From NCBI GenBank assembly GCA_016713425.1, contig JADJPE010000005.1:4314501-4378500 (forward strand): DNA of 64,000 bases, read 5' to 3'. The first letter of the stretch is position 1. Every line of letters begins with the position of its first letter. Shown here piece after piece: positions 51,101-59,288 of the stretch. The notes under the pieces were generated by a model. That model was given only the letters and a program-made list of their open reading frames with translations. It did not search any database and had not been told where the DNA came from. This DNA comes from Deltaproteobacteria bacterium. GTDB taxonomy: Bacteria > Myxococcota > Kuafuiibacteriia > Kuafuiibacteriales > Kuafuiibacteriaceae. Position numbers and translations under genes: made by a program.

Positions 51101-54100
51101 CTCCTTGATCCGTTCGTTGCGCGCCTTCGCGATGGCCGTCTCGATGGCCTGCTGAGGGGCGGCCCCTTCCTGGATTTCGACTCGATCGGCGCCGAGGGGG
51201 AGGACCACGGCGGTCTGCGGCTTGCCCCCTCTCAGGACTTGAATCGAAAGGGCGGGACCATATTGAGTTGAAACGATGAGGGTGTTTACGCTGTCGAGCC
51301 GCTCGGCGGCTGTGTCGGCGCAGTATTGAGCGAGTGCGACTTCGACGGCCTGCGCTTCGGGACGGTTGGTGAGCTTCGCGGCGGCACCTTTCACCGCGGC
51401 TCTGATCGCGGCCTCTTGGCGATTCAGGACCGTCGACGGCTTCTCACCCACCTTGTTGACTTTTTCGAGTCCGAACGCGCCGTCGAACCTGTAGAGCGCA
51501 TAGATGGTCTCCTTGGCGCTCGGCGCCTTCGCGACAAGGTAGAAGACGGGCCCGAAACGCGTGCTCGTCGGCACTTCTTGGACGAGGATGGATGAGCTCG
51601 TGCATTCGGCTTGTTCGAGTGCGCGTCGAAGGTTCTCGATCGCGGCCTCGCTTACGCCTGCATCCTCGGAAGGCTCAGGGGACGACGCGGCGTTGATGCG
51701 GGTGATCTCAGCGGCGATGCGCGCCGCTTGTGCGCGTGCCTTCTCGAAAATTTGCGCCTGGATGGCCGTGGTCTCCGCCGACGTGCTCACGTCGAGGAGG
51801 GGCTCTCCATCGATGAACGCGGTTCGGAGGAAGAGATTCTGATCGCCCTCCCGCAGGATCGCGGTCTGGACTTGCGCACCGCCGATCGATGAGGACGTTG
51901 CCTTGGGGACCTCCGGAGACGGTCGCGCGTCGAGCTCCGCTCGGACCCGTCCGGCGATGGTCTCTGCCGCGGCGCTTCGGACTCTTTCGACGCCTTCTCC
52001 CGGACCCTCGAGCAAAAGTTCGCTCACAACGCTACGCTCGCGCGCGTCGAGAAGGTCTTTGGCTTGAGTCTTGAGCGCTTCCGGCACATCGACCGTGTCG
52101 GCCGTGGTCGTGCTGAGGAGCTGGCCGTTCACGTAGGTTACGGCAACATAGACCTGGCGGTTCGGTTTGTTCGGGGCCTGGGTATCGACTTCTTCGGCGC
52201 TGATGAAGAACACGGCAGGGGTCGCCCGGTCTTCGAACAGAGGCCGCGAAGTCTCGAGAACCGTGGGTGTGTAGAACCGGCCCGAGAGCGAGCCCAGCGC
52301 GTCGAAGCCCGCCGACCGGGGCAAACAGCCCGCTCGCCGAAGCGCCTCAACGGCGACATTCTCCCATGCGGCGCGGGTGTCGTCCCGGATGGAGGCCTCG
52401 AGCGGGGGCCTGTTGGGTGCATCCGTGCTAACGCGCGGCCCGCCTACGCCAAGCCAGACGGTGAACTGGGCGCCGGAACTGCTGGAAGACTCCCCGAGGC
52501 GTTTGGAACGGACGGAAAAGACGGGTCGACCGGCCACGATGTTACGCTGGGTCACTTCGAAGGGTCCGTCGCTCGGAAGAAGTGGAGCGAGTGCTTCCGC
52601 GAAGTCTTCGCTCACCGGTTGCCCGGCGGCTTGGAGTCGACCCCCGATCTCCTCTGCCTGTTGCCGTCGGAACGCCGCCGCAGCGGTTGGGATGTCGGCC
52701 TCGCTGCCCACGCTGTCGACGCGACGGGCCAAGAGGTTGTTTCCGATCCGAGCGACGGCGTAGAGCTCGGAGCTCGGTGTTGTGTTCGTCTGTGGCGCGT
52801 TTGGCGATGTCGCGCTCGGCGTCGTCGCTTCGCGCGTGACCTTTATGAAGACGATCTTTGGTCCACCCTTCGGAACGCTTCGATTCCCGGCGATCTGGAT
52901 TGTCGCGTCACCTGGGAGGCGAAGCACATCCTGCAGTTGCGTGCGAACATCCGCTTCCGGAAGCGCCGTCGCCGCTCGAATGGGCGAGACGATTTCGTTC
53001 GGAAGCGGTGGGGGCGGAGCGTCTGATTCCCTTGGGCGAACTTCGGTTCGGTTGGCGGGATCTTCGAGGGCGGCGAAGGCTTTCCCGTCTCGATTGGTGA
53101 GGCGGAAGAAGAGCTCGGCGCCGATGGTGTTCGTCCCTCGGAGGAGCACGGAGCCGTCGGCGACCAAGATCGGATCCTTGTTGGTCTCGACGACGGTCCA
53201 GTTGTTGATGCCCTTGGCGCGCAAGCGACCAAGAACGTCGTCGATCGCCGCCGGCGGGAGCGACAGCGTAGCCCCGAGCGCCTGTCGCAGGTCTTGTGGA
53301 GCCGGGAATCGAAGGTTCAAAAACGCGGTCACCGAGCGGCCGTCCGGACCCGCCGGAAAATAGGGCTCGACGATGCAACCTTCGCCGTCGGCTGAAGTGA
53401 AGGCCAGCGTTCGCGGGCCGGCGTTGGTCTTGACGTCGACGAGACCCACGGGTCCCTCGAGAAGGCTCAAGACACGAATCGACTGATTCGGGGCGTTGCT
53501 TAGGTCTTCCACGCCGGTTCGAGCAAGATCGAGCAGCGCTCGTTCGAGCGCCTCCCCATTGACGCGCAGACCGCCCCGAAGAAGTGCGTCGCGGGTGACG
53601 GCGATCTTGAGCGCGAAGGCGCTGGTTTCCTTGGCGCGCTCCGGCTGGAGAAGGCGTGTTGGCACATCGCCGCGCCCTTCGACGGGTTCGAACAGCACGC
53701 CGGCTTGGGGGGTGTTGGCGGCCGCGTAGGTCGTTCCATCGACGCTTTCGAGGTAGAAGACGACGCGGCTGTCATACGGGATCGCGGCACGTTCCACCAG
53801 CCGGAGCGGTCGCTGCGGTTCCCCGAGCCGGGCGATGGCGGTCGTCAGAAACGCGGCGTTCGTGAGACCTTCGTTTCTCAGCGTCTCGATGAGAATGCGC
53901 GTGCTGTCTTCGGGGGCGCTTCCCGTCGTAGCCACAGGCTTCGCGCTCTCCGCTGATCGACGAGGTCTTGACGATCGCTTCATGGGCGCAGTCAGTCGCG
54001 CGTCGTCGGTTCGAATCCGATTGCGTTCGATTTCGGCCTCGAACTTCAGGGACCTGGCGCCGCTGGGCCCGGTTGCGTTGAGGATCGCGCGCAGAAGTGT

Positions 54101-57100
54101 CTCGTCTTTCAGCAGGAGATCGAAGAGCGTCGTGAGTGACGGCGTCGAGAGGTTGCCAGAGAGGCCAAGGGTGCGCGACCCATCTGCCTCGATGCGCTTG
54201 TCGAACACGAGGCTCAAGGTCCCGTCTGCCTTGTCGATCGTGCAGCGGCCGAGGTTCTCGAGGAGATACAAGAGCGCTCGGTCGGTGTCGAGACCATCGA
54301 CAGGCCGGTCGACGCGCTGCTCTTCGACGGTCTCGGGACCGAGTTGACGAATGACCGGATTCTGGCTCAAGCCCGACTCCAGGGCGATGGCGACGGGCGT
54401 CTCGTGTTCGATGCCGCGCCCGACCGGATTCAAACGGATCGTCTTGCCGATGACGGTTCCGGCGGCCGCCGTTCTTGGTCCCAAGAGCGCGATCGATGCC
54501 CCGTTCTCGGCGACGTTGACTTTCTCCTCGGGCGGCACGATGGCGGTGTCTTGCTCGAGTGCGGCCCCGGAAAGCAGGAATGGGCCTTCTCGTCGACCGA
54601 CCGGAATCGGCCCATCCTTTTCGCGGCCGGGGACGAGGGCTTTGATGATCGCCATCTTCTGACGGAGCTCTTCGATGGATCCGGTCTCGAGCCCAAGTGG
54701 ACGCTTGAGCAGTTGGCCGGCCTCCGAGGTCTGACCCGCAGCCCACACGAGTCGCGTAAATCGAACGCGCTCCACTGCGAGAAGCCCATCCGGCGTGGGC
54801 AAGAGGCCAAACTCAAGGGGTTGGCCGGTCTTCGGGTCAACTTCGTAGTACGTACCGAGCGGATCGATGCCGCCGTTCACGAGGCCGGTCCTCGGGTCGA
54901 TCGTGGAGCCCGAGCCGTTCGCGGCGAGCCCAGCGCGGACGGCTTCGACGGCGCGTTGACTTGCGATCAACGCGACGCCGCCCGTCGACGTCGGGGAGGG
55001 CTCGATGGCAACGACACCGCCGCGAACGAGACGCGTATCGTTCTTTCGACCGCGGACGGTGGACGCTGTCTCCCCGTAGCGAAGGCGATTTTTGGGGTAC
55101 GCGGCCCATTCCTCGAGGGACTCGGCGCCGCTTCTTCCGGTGACGGCGACGATGGGGCCGGTGTCCTGCTGCTGGCGTCGAAATCCGCTGTCCTCGAGGA
55201 CCGGACGGAGGCCTTTGACGGCCTCGATGAACACACGTGCGCTGTCTTTGCCACCGACGACGAGCGTGATCTCTCCCGGGGCGTAAGGCGCCAGCGGCTG
55301 CGCCTCGGTCGCGAGACGCTCAAGCGCTTGGCCGACGGTCTGATAGCGGTCCGACTGAGCGCTGAATTTCGCCTCGAGGAAGGCTCGGGTCTCGGGCATG
55401 ACCCCTTTGAAGGAGAGGCCTTCAATCCCGGTGGTGAGGGCGACGTTCGGGGCGTACGCCGACACGCGTTCGGTTACGCCGTCAGGACCCACGACGTCCG
55501 CGTCGACGCGCCCGACCGCCGCTTGAGCACCAAGAGCTCTCTCGTCTTCGGAAAGGTCTGCGGGCCCCTTGAGCCCTTCTTCGAACGGGACACGCCCGAA
55601 CATGATGTCGATGTTCTGGGAGAGAAGACCGATCGTGGCGATGTCGCCGATGACCCGGGCACGCGGATACTTCGTCGTCGCAAGATCTCCCGCAAAAAGG
55701 TCGGCCTGCTCGGCGACTTGGTTGATGTCCGTTTCGCCGGCGCTCACTCTGGGGAGCGTGCCTCGATTCTGGTACTGCGAGCTGTTCAGGAAGAAGGCGC
55801 CCCCCGCCTGCGAGAACTGAGAGAACGCATCGGCGACGACGAGGACCTTGGCGTTGGGATTTTCGCGAAGGCACGCTTCGACTGCCGCGTAGGCATGAGG
55901 CCCGACACCTATACAGATGAAGTCATAGAGGCCACGCTTTTCGGCGACCGGCCGCGCCTTGTCGGCGACGAGCGCGGAGACGACCTGCTCGGAACGGCGC
56001 TGGGCACTTCGCTTGAGCCCTGCGAGATAAAGATCGCGCACCGGTTCGCTCACTGAGAAGGCAAGCTGAATCAGGCGCTGGCATTGTTTCTCGAGCGTTC
56101 GGCCCGGCGGAAAGAGAGCCTGCGGTTCATAGCGTGAGAGCACCTGAAGGGCAGCGTCAAAGGCGTCACTGCGTGCGATCGTTTCGCGTACGAGACGATC
56201 GACGCGCCGCCCCGGGGCGTCGGGAAATGCGGCGGAAAACAGAAGCGCCGCGTAGTCGGCGGCCGAGCCCTTCGGAACCAAGTTGGCCTTTTCGGCTTCC
56301 TCGAGCTTCTGAAGGAGCAGCGGGAGCCCCAAGAAATCGAGCTCCGGCGGGATGTCCGAGCGCGGCTTGATCGTCAGAGGACGCGCCGTTCGGTCTGCCT
56401 CCTTGGTTCGCTGGTAGCGAAAGGTCTTCGTCGAATCGACGAGGCCGTCCAGCTCGAACCCGAGAAGCTCGGCTGCGGTCCGCGATTCGTTTGCCGGGCG
56501 TGAACGGAGCAGGGGCTCCAGAAGCTGGGCAAGCTCAGACCCTTCGCGGGTGCGCGATTGCACGGCGCGCGAGACCGTGTCGGTGTTCGTTTGCTCCGCT
56601 TGGTTCGCTTGCTCCGCTTGGTTCGCTTGGGCTCGCTCTCCGGCGAGGAGCGCGAGCGCTTCCTCCATGAGTTCTTCGCCGGCGAGGGTGCGTCCAGTCA
56701 TCTCGTGAACCGCACCACCGATCGCTTTCCAGGTGTTGGCGTCGGCTTCGAAATGCTGAAGCACGGAGGTGCGGAGTGCGGCGGGCAAGGCGTTGAACTC
56801 CGCGTGCCAGAGCTCGTGGGCGGCGGCGTCCTGGTTCGAAGTGCCCGCATCCATGTTCAGCCGGTCGCGGTTGATGACTCGGAGGCCGGTGACGGGGTCG
56901 AAGAGCCCACAGCCGTTGGTGAGGTTCGCATACGCGGCCTGGATGCGTTGCGTGGCCGCGTCGTTGGGGGATGCTTGGCGTTCGCGCGCTTCGAGGAACG
57001 CGACGATGTCCTTGAACTGACCGTCGCCGACGATGATCATCTTGGAGTGGATGATGGGCGCACGGTCTTTCACGACGCGGCGTCCGTGCAGGCGGGCCGA

Positions 57101-58969
57101 CGCTTTTTCGAGCGCCTCCACGTAGTTCGTTAGGGCTCGCGTGAGTGCGACGCTTGCCTCGTCGCGGCCGGCGTCATTGGACGCCGCCGCAAATTTGGCT
57201 TCGGCCTCGACGACAAGACGTTCATGGCGTCGCAGCGTCTGGCTCTCGACGATCGGCTTGACCTTCGCGAGCTGCATCACGCCGCCGACGAGACGCATCG
57301 CGAGAAGGAACTGAAGATTGTCGCCAAACACCGACATCGCGCCGTCGAGGTCCCCGGTTCGGACCGCGTTTTCGCCCACGGCCAGGGCCGTCATGGCGGC
57401 GGTTTCTTCGCCGAGGTGGAGTGTGCCCCGAACGACGGGGTTGAGCGCGGCCGTCGATCGACGCGCGAGTTGCGTGGCGTTGACGCCGCCGAGAACACCA
57501 AAGAGCGCGACGGAGCGCGCATAGCTTCCAACGTCCCATGCAACGCGCTCTCGCTTTTGGCGGGCGATGTTGAACGCGTTCATTCCGCTGTGGAAGACGA
57601 CGCCGTCGGCGGTGCGCGTTGCAGCGAACATGCCCAAGGTCTTGATCGTGAGTTGTCCGGCGCGCTTGGCGGTTGCGACCTCCTCGGCCGCGATGCTGGC
57701 GATGCCGACCGTTCGGAGGAGCGTTCGCGTGACCGGATGGGTGAGGAGCCCCATCCCAACCATGGCGTAGGTCTCCGGCGCGTCGAGGATGGCCAGGATG
57801 CCTTTCAAGAAGGCTTGCAGCTTGGGTCCGTGCGCGGCGCGGGCATTCCGCTCGGCCCAGTCATTGGCCTTGAGGAGGCCCGCCTTCGCCAAGGACCCGA
57901 ACTCGGGCGCCCGTTCCAGCCGGGTCAGTCGTTTGATCTCGGCCTCGATGGCCGGACCGGACAGCGCGCGGGCCAGTCGTGGGTTGACGCGCTTCGCGGC
58001 CTTCTTGATCGCCTGCGCACCGATTCGATGGAGGTCGTGTGCTGTAAGAACCATCCGTCCGCCCGCGAACAGACGCCCATCGAGAATGAGTTGATTGATG
58101 AGTGCAGTCGGCGACGGGTGGCCGTCCTCCAGCACGTGGAGTCCAGCGCCGCCCGCCGTCCGCGTGGTGAGCCAGGGCTCAATGGCAGCGAAGTAAAGGT
58201 CCGAGGCCTCCGCGCCGTGCGTATTGTCGGCGGGTAGCCGCTCGAGTCGCAGAAGACGGTCGCGCAAAAACGCGCCGGCGTCGGCGGGGAGACCGTGCGC
58301 TTGGCGCTCGAGCGTCGAGGCGGTTTCGTCGATTCGGAAGTCGGCGCGTCGATCCTCGAGCGAAACCGCGCGCGCGGAGCCGATCGCGATGAGTGCGCGG
58401 TCCACCGCGGCGAGCTTGGTGGCGAGGGATCGCATTTCGGCCCGTTCGGGGGCTTCATGAAACAGCTCCGGATTCGTCATCGCGGAGACGGCCTTCCCCA
58501 ACGATGGCCTTTCGTTCTTCGCGAGCGCGGCGACGGGGCGTGCGAGCCCGGTTGCGATGCGCGCCATGCTCGTCCAGCCCCCTTCGCTTGCACGACGAGC
58601 CGTGAGTGCCGTTTCGGCGCGGTGAAGCGAGGCCTCGAGTTGGGTCTTCCGCGCCCGGAGCGCCGCAAGAGCGTCGAGGCGAGCGCGCATCGCGGGCTCG
58701 GCGGCCGACGCGGCATCGAGGGCGCCCAGGGTGAGTGCTGGGCGTTCAGATCCGGTCGATGGCGGCGCGGGATTCGGCGCCGTGGTGAGCATCCCGTCCG
58801 GCGTCGTCTCGCACGGCGTGTGGAGCGTTGGGTGAGGCAGAGCCTCGAGAGGTTCGGTCGGTGCCGTCGCGCCGGGCCTGGCCGAACCGCTGTCGCGCGC
58901 GTTCGGGGGGCCGAGCCGGGTGGGGGTGGTTTCGGGGGGCTTTCGGATTTGGGAACCAGTCATCGTCAT
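48137..58969 (-). CDS. Giant (~3610 aa) repeat protein with HExxH and Rossmann motifs, unknown function
   Basis: A single uninterrupted 10.8-kb frame. ATG 58969 starts MTMTGSQIRKPPETTPTRLG; no signal peptide or clear transmembrane anchor. Residues 1-70 are Pro/Thr-rich and disordered. Up to about 650 it is helical, with hydrophobic amphipathic stretches (YAMVGMGLLTHPVTRTLLRT). HELWH at 718-722 has the zincin HExxH form. At about 1014-1030 YDFICIGVGPHAYAA is a Rossmann dinucleotide motif, with DTRLVRGGVVAIEPSPTSTG and RFTRLVWAAGQTSEAG following as in flavoprotein oxidoreductases. From about 1689 to the end run roughly 18 diverged units of about 104 residues: helix, beta pair (PVFYLVAKA, PFYVLAGSD, PIIFISGLS), a D-G turn (ACVDGQVF, CLLDGRLF, ASIDGALF), then a charged helix. 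I recognise no family for these units. No frameshift is seen. Confidence 0.85.
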   Translation of the reverse strand: MTMTGSQIRKPPETTPTRLGPPNARDSGSARPGATAPTEPLEALPHPTLHTPCETTPDGMLTTAPNPAPPSTGSERPALTLGALDAASAAEPAMRARLDALAALRARKTQLEASLHRAETALTARRASEGGWTSMARIATGLARPVAALAKNERPSLGKAVSAMTNPELFHEAPERAEMRSLATKLAAVDRALIAIGSARAVSLEDRRADFRIDETASTLERQAHGLPADAGAFLRDRLLRLERLPADNTHGAEASDLYFAAIEPWLTTRTAGGAGLHVLEDGHPSPTALINQLILDGRLFAGGRMVLTAHDLHRIGAQAIKKAAKRVNPRLARALSGPAIEAEIKRLTRLERAPEFGSLAKAGLLKANDWAERNARAAHGPKLQAFLKGILAILDAPETYAMVGMGLLTHPVTRTLLRTVGIASIAAEEVATAKRAGQLTIKTLGMFAATRTADGVVFHSGMNAFNIARQKRERVAWDVGSYARSVALFGVLGGVNATQLARRSTAALNPVVRGTLHLGEETAAMTALAVGENAVRTGDLDGAMSVFGDNLQFLLAMRLVGGVMQLAKVKPIVESQTLRRHERLVVEAEAKFAAASNDAGRDEASVALTRALTNYVEALEKASARLHGRRVVKDRAPIIHSKMIIVGDGQFKDIVAFLEARERQASPNDAATQRIQAAYANLTNGCGLFDPVTGLRVINRDRLNMDAGTSNQDAAAHELWHAEFNALPAALRTSVLQHFEADANTWKAIGGAVHEMTGRTLAGEELMEEALALLAGERAQANQAEQANQAEQTNTDTVSRAVQSRTREGSELAQLLEPLLRSRPANESRTAAELLGFELDGLVDSTKTFRYQRTKEADRTARPLTIKPRSDIPPELDFLGLPLLLQKLEEAEKANLVPKGSAADYAALLFSAAFPDAPGRRVDRLVRETIARSDAFDAALQVLSRYEPQALFPPGRTLEKQCQRLIQLAFSVSEPVRDLYLAGLKRSAQRRSEQVVSALVADKARPVAEKRGLYDFICIGVGPHAYAAVEACLRENPNAKVLVVADAFSQFSQAGGAFFLNSSQYQNRGTLPRVSAGETDINQVAEQADLFAGDLATTKYPRARVIGDIATIGLLSQNIDIMFGRVPFEEGLKGPADLSEDERALGAQAAVGRVDADVVGPDGVTERVSAYAPNVALTTGIEGLSFKGVMPETRAFLEAKFSAQSDRYQTVGQALERLATEAQPLAPYAPGEITLVVGGKDSARVFIEAVKGLRPVLEDSGFRRQQQDTGPIVAVTGRSGAESLEEWAAYPKNRLRYGETASTVRGRKNDTRLVRGGVVAIEPSPTSTGGVALIASQRAVEAVRAGLAANGSGSTIDPRTGLVNGGIDPLGTYYEVDPKTGQPLEFGLLPTPDGLLAVERVRFTRLVWAAGQTSEAGQLLKRPLGLETGSIEELRQKMAIIKALVPGREKDGPIPVGRREGPFLLSGAALEQDTAIVPPEEKVNVAENGASIALLGPRTAAAGTVIGKTIRLNPVGRGIEHETPVAIALESGLSQNPVIRQLGPETVEEQRVDRPVDGLDTDRALLYLLENLGRCTIDKADGTLSLVFDKRIEADGSRTLGLSGNLSTPSLTTLFDLLLKDETLLRAILNATGPSGARSLKFEAEIERNRIRTDDARLTAPMKRSSRPRRSAESAKPVATTGSAPEDSTRILIETLRNEGLTNAAFLTTAIARLGEPQRPLRLVERAAIPYDSRVVFYLESVDGTTYAAANTPQAGVLFEPVEGRGDVPTRLLQPERAKETSAFALKIAVTRDALLRGGLRVNGEALERALLDLARTGVEDLSNAPNQSIRVLSLLEGPVGLVDVKTNAGPRTLAFTSADGEGCIVEPYFPAGPDGRSVTAFLNLRFPAPQDLRQALGATLSLPPAAIDDVLGRLRAKGINNWTVVETNKDPILVADGSVLLRGTNTIGAELFFRLTNRDGKAFAALEDPANRTEVRPRESDAPPPPLPNEIVSPIRAATALPEADVRTQLQDVLRLPGDATIQIAGNRSVPKGGPKIVFIKVTREATTPSATSPNAPQTNTTPSSELYAVARIGNNLLARRVDSVGSEADIPTAAAAFRRQQAEEIGGRLQAAGQPVSEDFAEALAPLLPSDGPFEVTQRNIVAGRPVFSVRSKRLGESSSSSGAQFTVWLGVGGPRVSTDAPNRPPLEASIRDDTRAAWENVAVEALRRAGCLPRSAGFDALGSLSGRFYTPTVLETSRPLFEDRATPAVFFISAEEVDTQAPNKPNRQVYVAVTYVNGQLLSTTTADTVDVPEALKTQAKDLLDARERSVVSELLLEGPGEGVERVRSAAAETIAGRVRAELDARPSPEVPKATSSSIGGAQVQTAILREGDQNLFLRTAFIDGEPLLDVSTSAETTAIQAQIFEKARAQAARIAAEITRINAASSPEPSEDAGVSEAAIENLRRALEQAECTSSSILVQEVPTSTRFGPVFYLVAKAPSAKETIYALYRFDGAFGLEKVNKVGEKPSTVLNRQEAAIRAAVKGAAAKLTNRPEAQAVEVALAQYCADTAAERLDSVNTLIVSTQYGPALSIQVLRGGKPQTAVVLPLGADRVEIQEGAAPQQAIETAIAKARNERIKEFADEALRDARVVAAGVDAEALITALSTYAPVERAFKIESFRVDRDLAGVPISVLQTMTRNETGLLRKDFELACVDGQVFISDNPSVIRGDVNKAITANIQAIAKEAVAGNPALDSYIAPVAFAAGIRKGNPDLASFELVSSTSVEGTPRLVLGATSTKGKTDGRVRLEFIATKDGLTALGPFDATTFDEGSGDGSTSISNGALKLIRDARAQESGEITANLQRGKSAFFLQSEEARLGEALTAFADELGARFDPASTRLVTPNEDAPGTYFAVNATIGANTEPTPYLFCLLDGRLFKTPLTPEVEANQEPIAGQLAPADAQAIKRIQVEAAAVEKDEIGKIVVGSPQLVETLRDVEDPSSALIDALKRVLAPPFLGVRAVGSSKAGLYPVTFLKTDRNDSVIALASIDGALFTAAGTNQQEATAALSTAVAQRSAEVVTAVAAALSDSGLAADPESLKNAITSEPPFGALRVDRKITEDTPVPFYVLAGSDVAGQRRALAISEVDGEVLLLELSDVMDDGSAFRNVVRAKVERARESCIERLGNDYGLGIRSDGSSLRERLAEILRSKELTPPFEVGLPDPEAPIILVSGTRPNGERTTLYLTQTAEDVIADESLEKVKEAAAAATQTNLETVSDRLFEAEAVALTADQWRDAVRSFVDKEQLRNLIVDSSTARSSPKAPVKYLAAKDAGGAIRKFAVISFSGAARFLPIDPKATAAQVRDMIDYEYRAIVSERGQTIANELEQRGFGKAQAVAIALPEKAADFRARAVVLESSDPGVGADFAFLTFRDESGQDSLKCVAVVGESPRFVAANSTAEVPTDLDGALENEAKDLANRVLPTSALSNAKDINPKFVELIRRERLKEVTVTGSILDTEGSAFPPIIFISGLSARGETRNLAVAECLGELLACPADSDGVPDGLKSEIEQRIAKYQPILDEIRKRGARPTYDLLNSLNRGPGGMEQYDVTTTSEVVRISEIGGRVRAELPRQ

Positions 58970-59288
58970 CTCGGAACTCGCGGGAAGGTTCCGGCGTATC
59001 GGCACGAGCGCCGGGGGGTTGTGGGCGAATGACCGACGGGAGAAACGAAAATTGGGAAAGAGGTGACGAGCCGGTCGCAAGACCGTGTGCCGCCACCGTG
59101 GACGACGGTGGGGTGCCGTGGCGTGCGGTGTAGTCTCGCGTGGCTGGATTATCCCTGATGCACCCGGCGTGTCGGCGGCGTTTTCGGCGGCGTTGCTTCT
59201 CGGGTTGCGCGGCGCGACGGAGGGGCGTAGAAGCCAAAACGCCGGCAGTTTTCGGTGCTTCGCTCCCGGCGAATGACGGCGGTGTCAC
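58970..59288. other. Divergent intergenic region between the giant gene and sucC
   Basis: About 320 bp between divergent starts, so promoters for both are expected here, but none matches a consensus clearly. A perfect 7-bp hairpin (CCACCGT, loop ggacg, ACGGTGG; 59093-59111) lies in the sucC leader side, without a T-run. A short plus-strand frame with gtcggcggcgtt repeats (about 59168-59200) resembles signal-peptide codons by composition only. Confidence 0.5.

Noticed and set aside
54005..54030. tRNA-like ggttcgaatcc sequence
   Set aside because: There is no acceptor or anticodon stem around it, and it lies inside the coding frame of the giant protein. A similar motif near 5250 in the activase gene is rejected for the same reason.
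54344..56056. A 570-residue plus-strand frame inside the giant gene
   Set aside because: It is antisense to the Rossmann and linker part of the giant protein, with Arg/Asp-rich composition and no motif; the giant frame is continuous and patterned.
59160..59276. Short frame resembling the signal segment of the TPR-like protein (SAAFSAALLLG against SAALSAALLLG)
   Set aside because: The similarity rests on a few GC-rich repeats; there is no ribosome-binding site or continuation into a domain, so I treat it as chance or repeat-derived.
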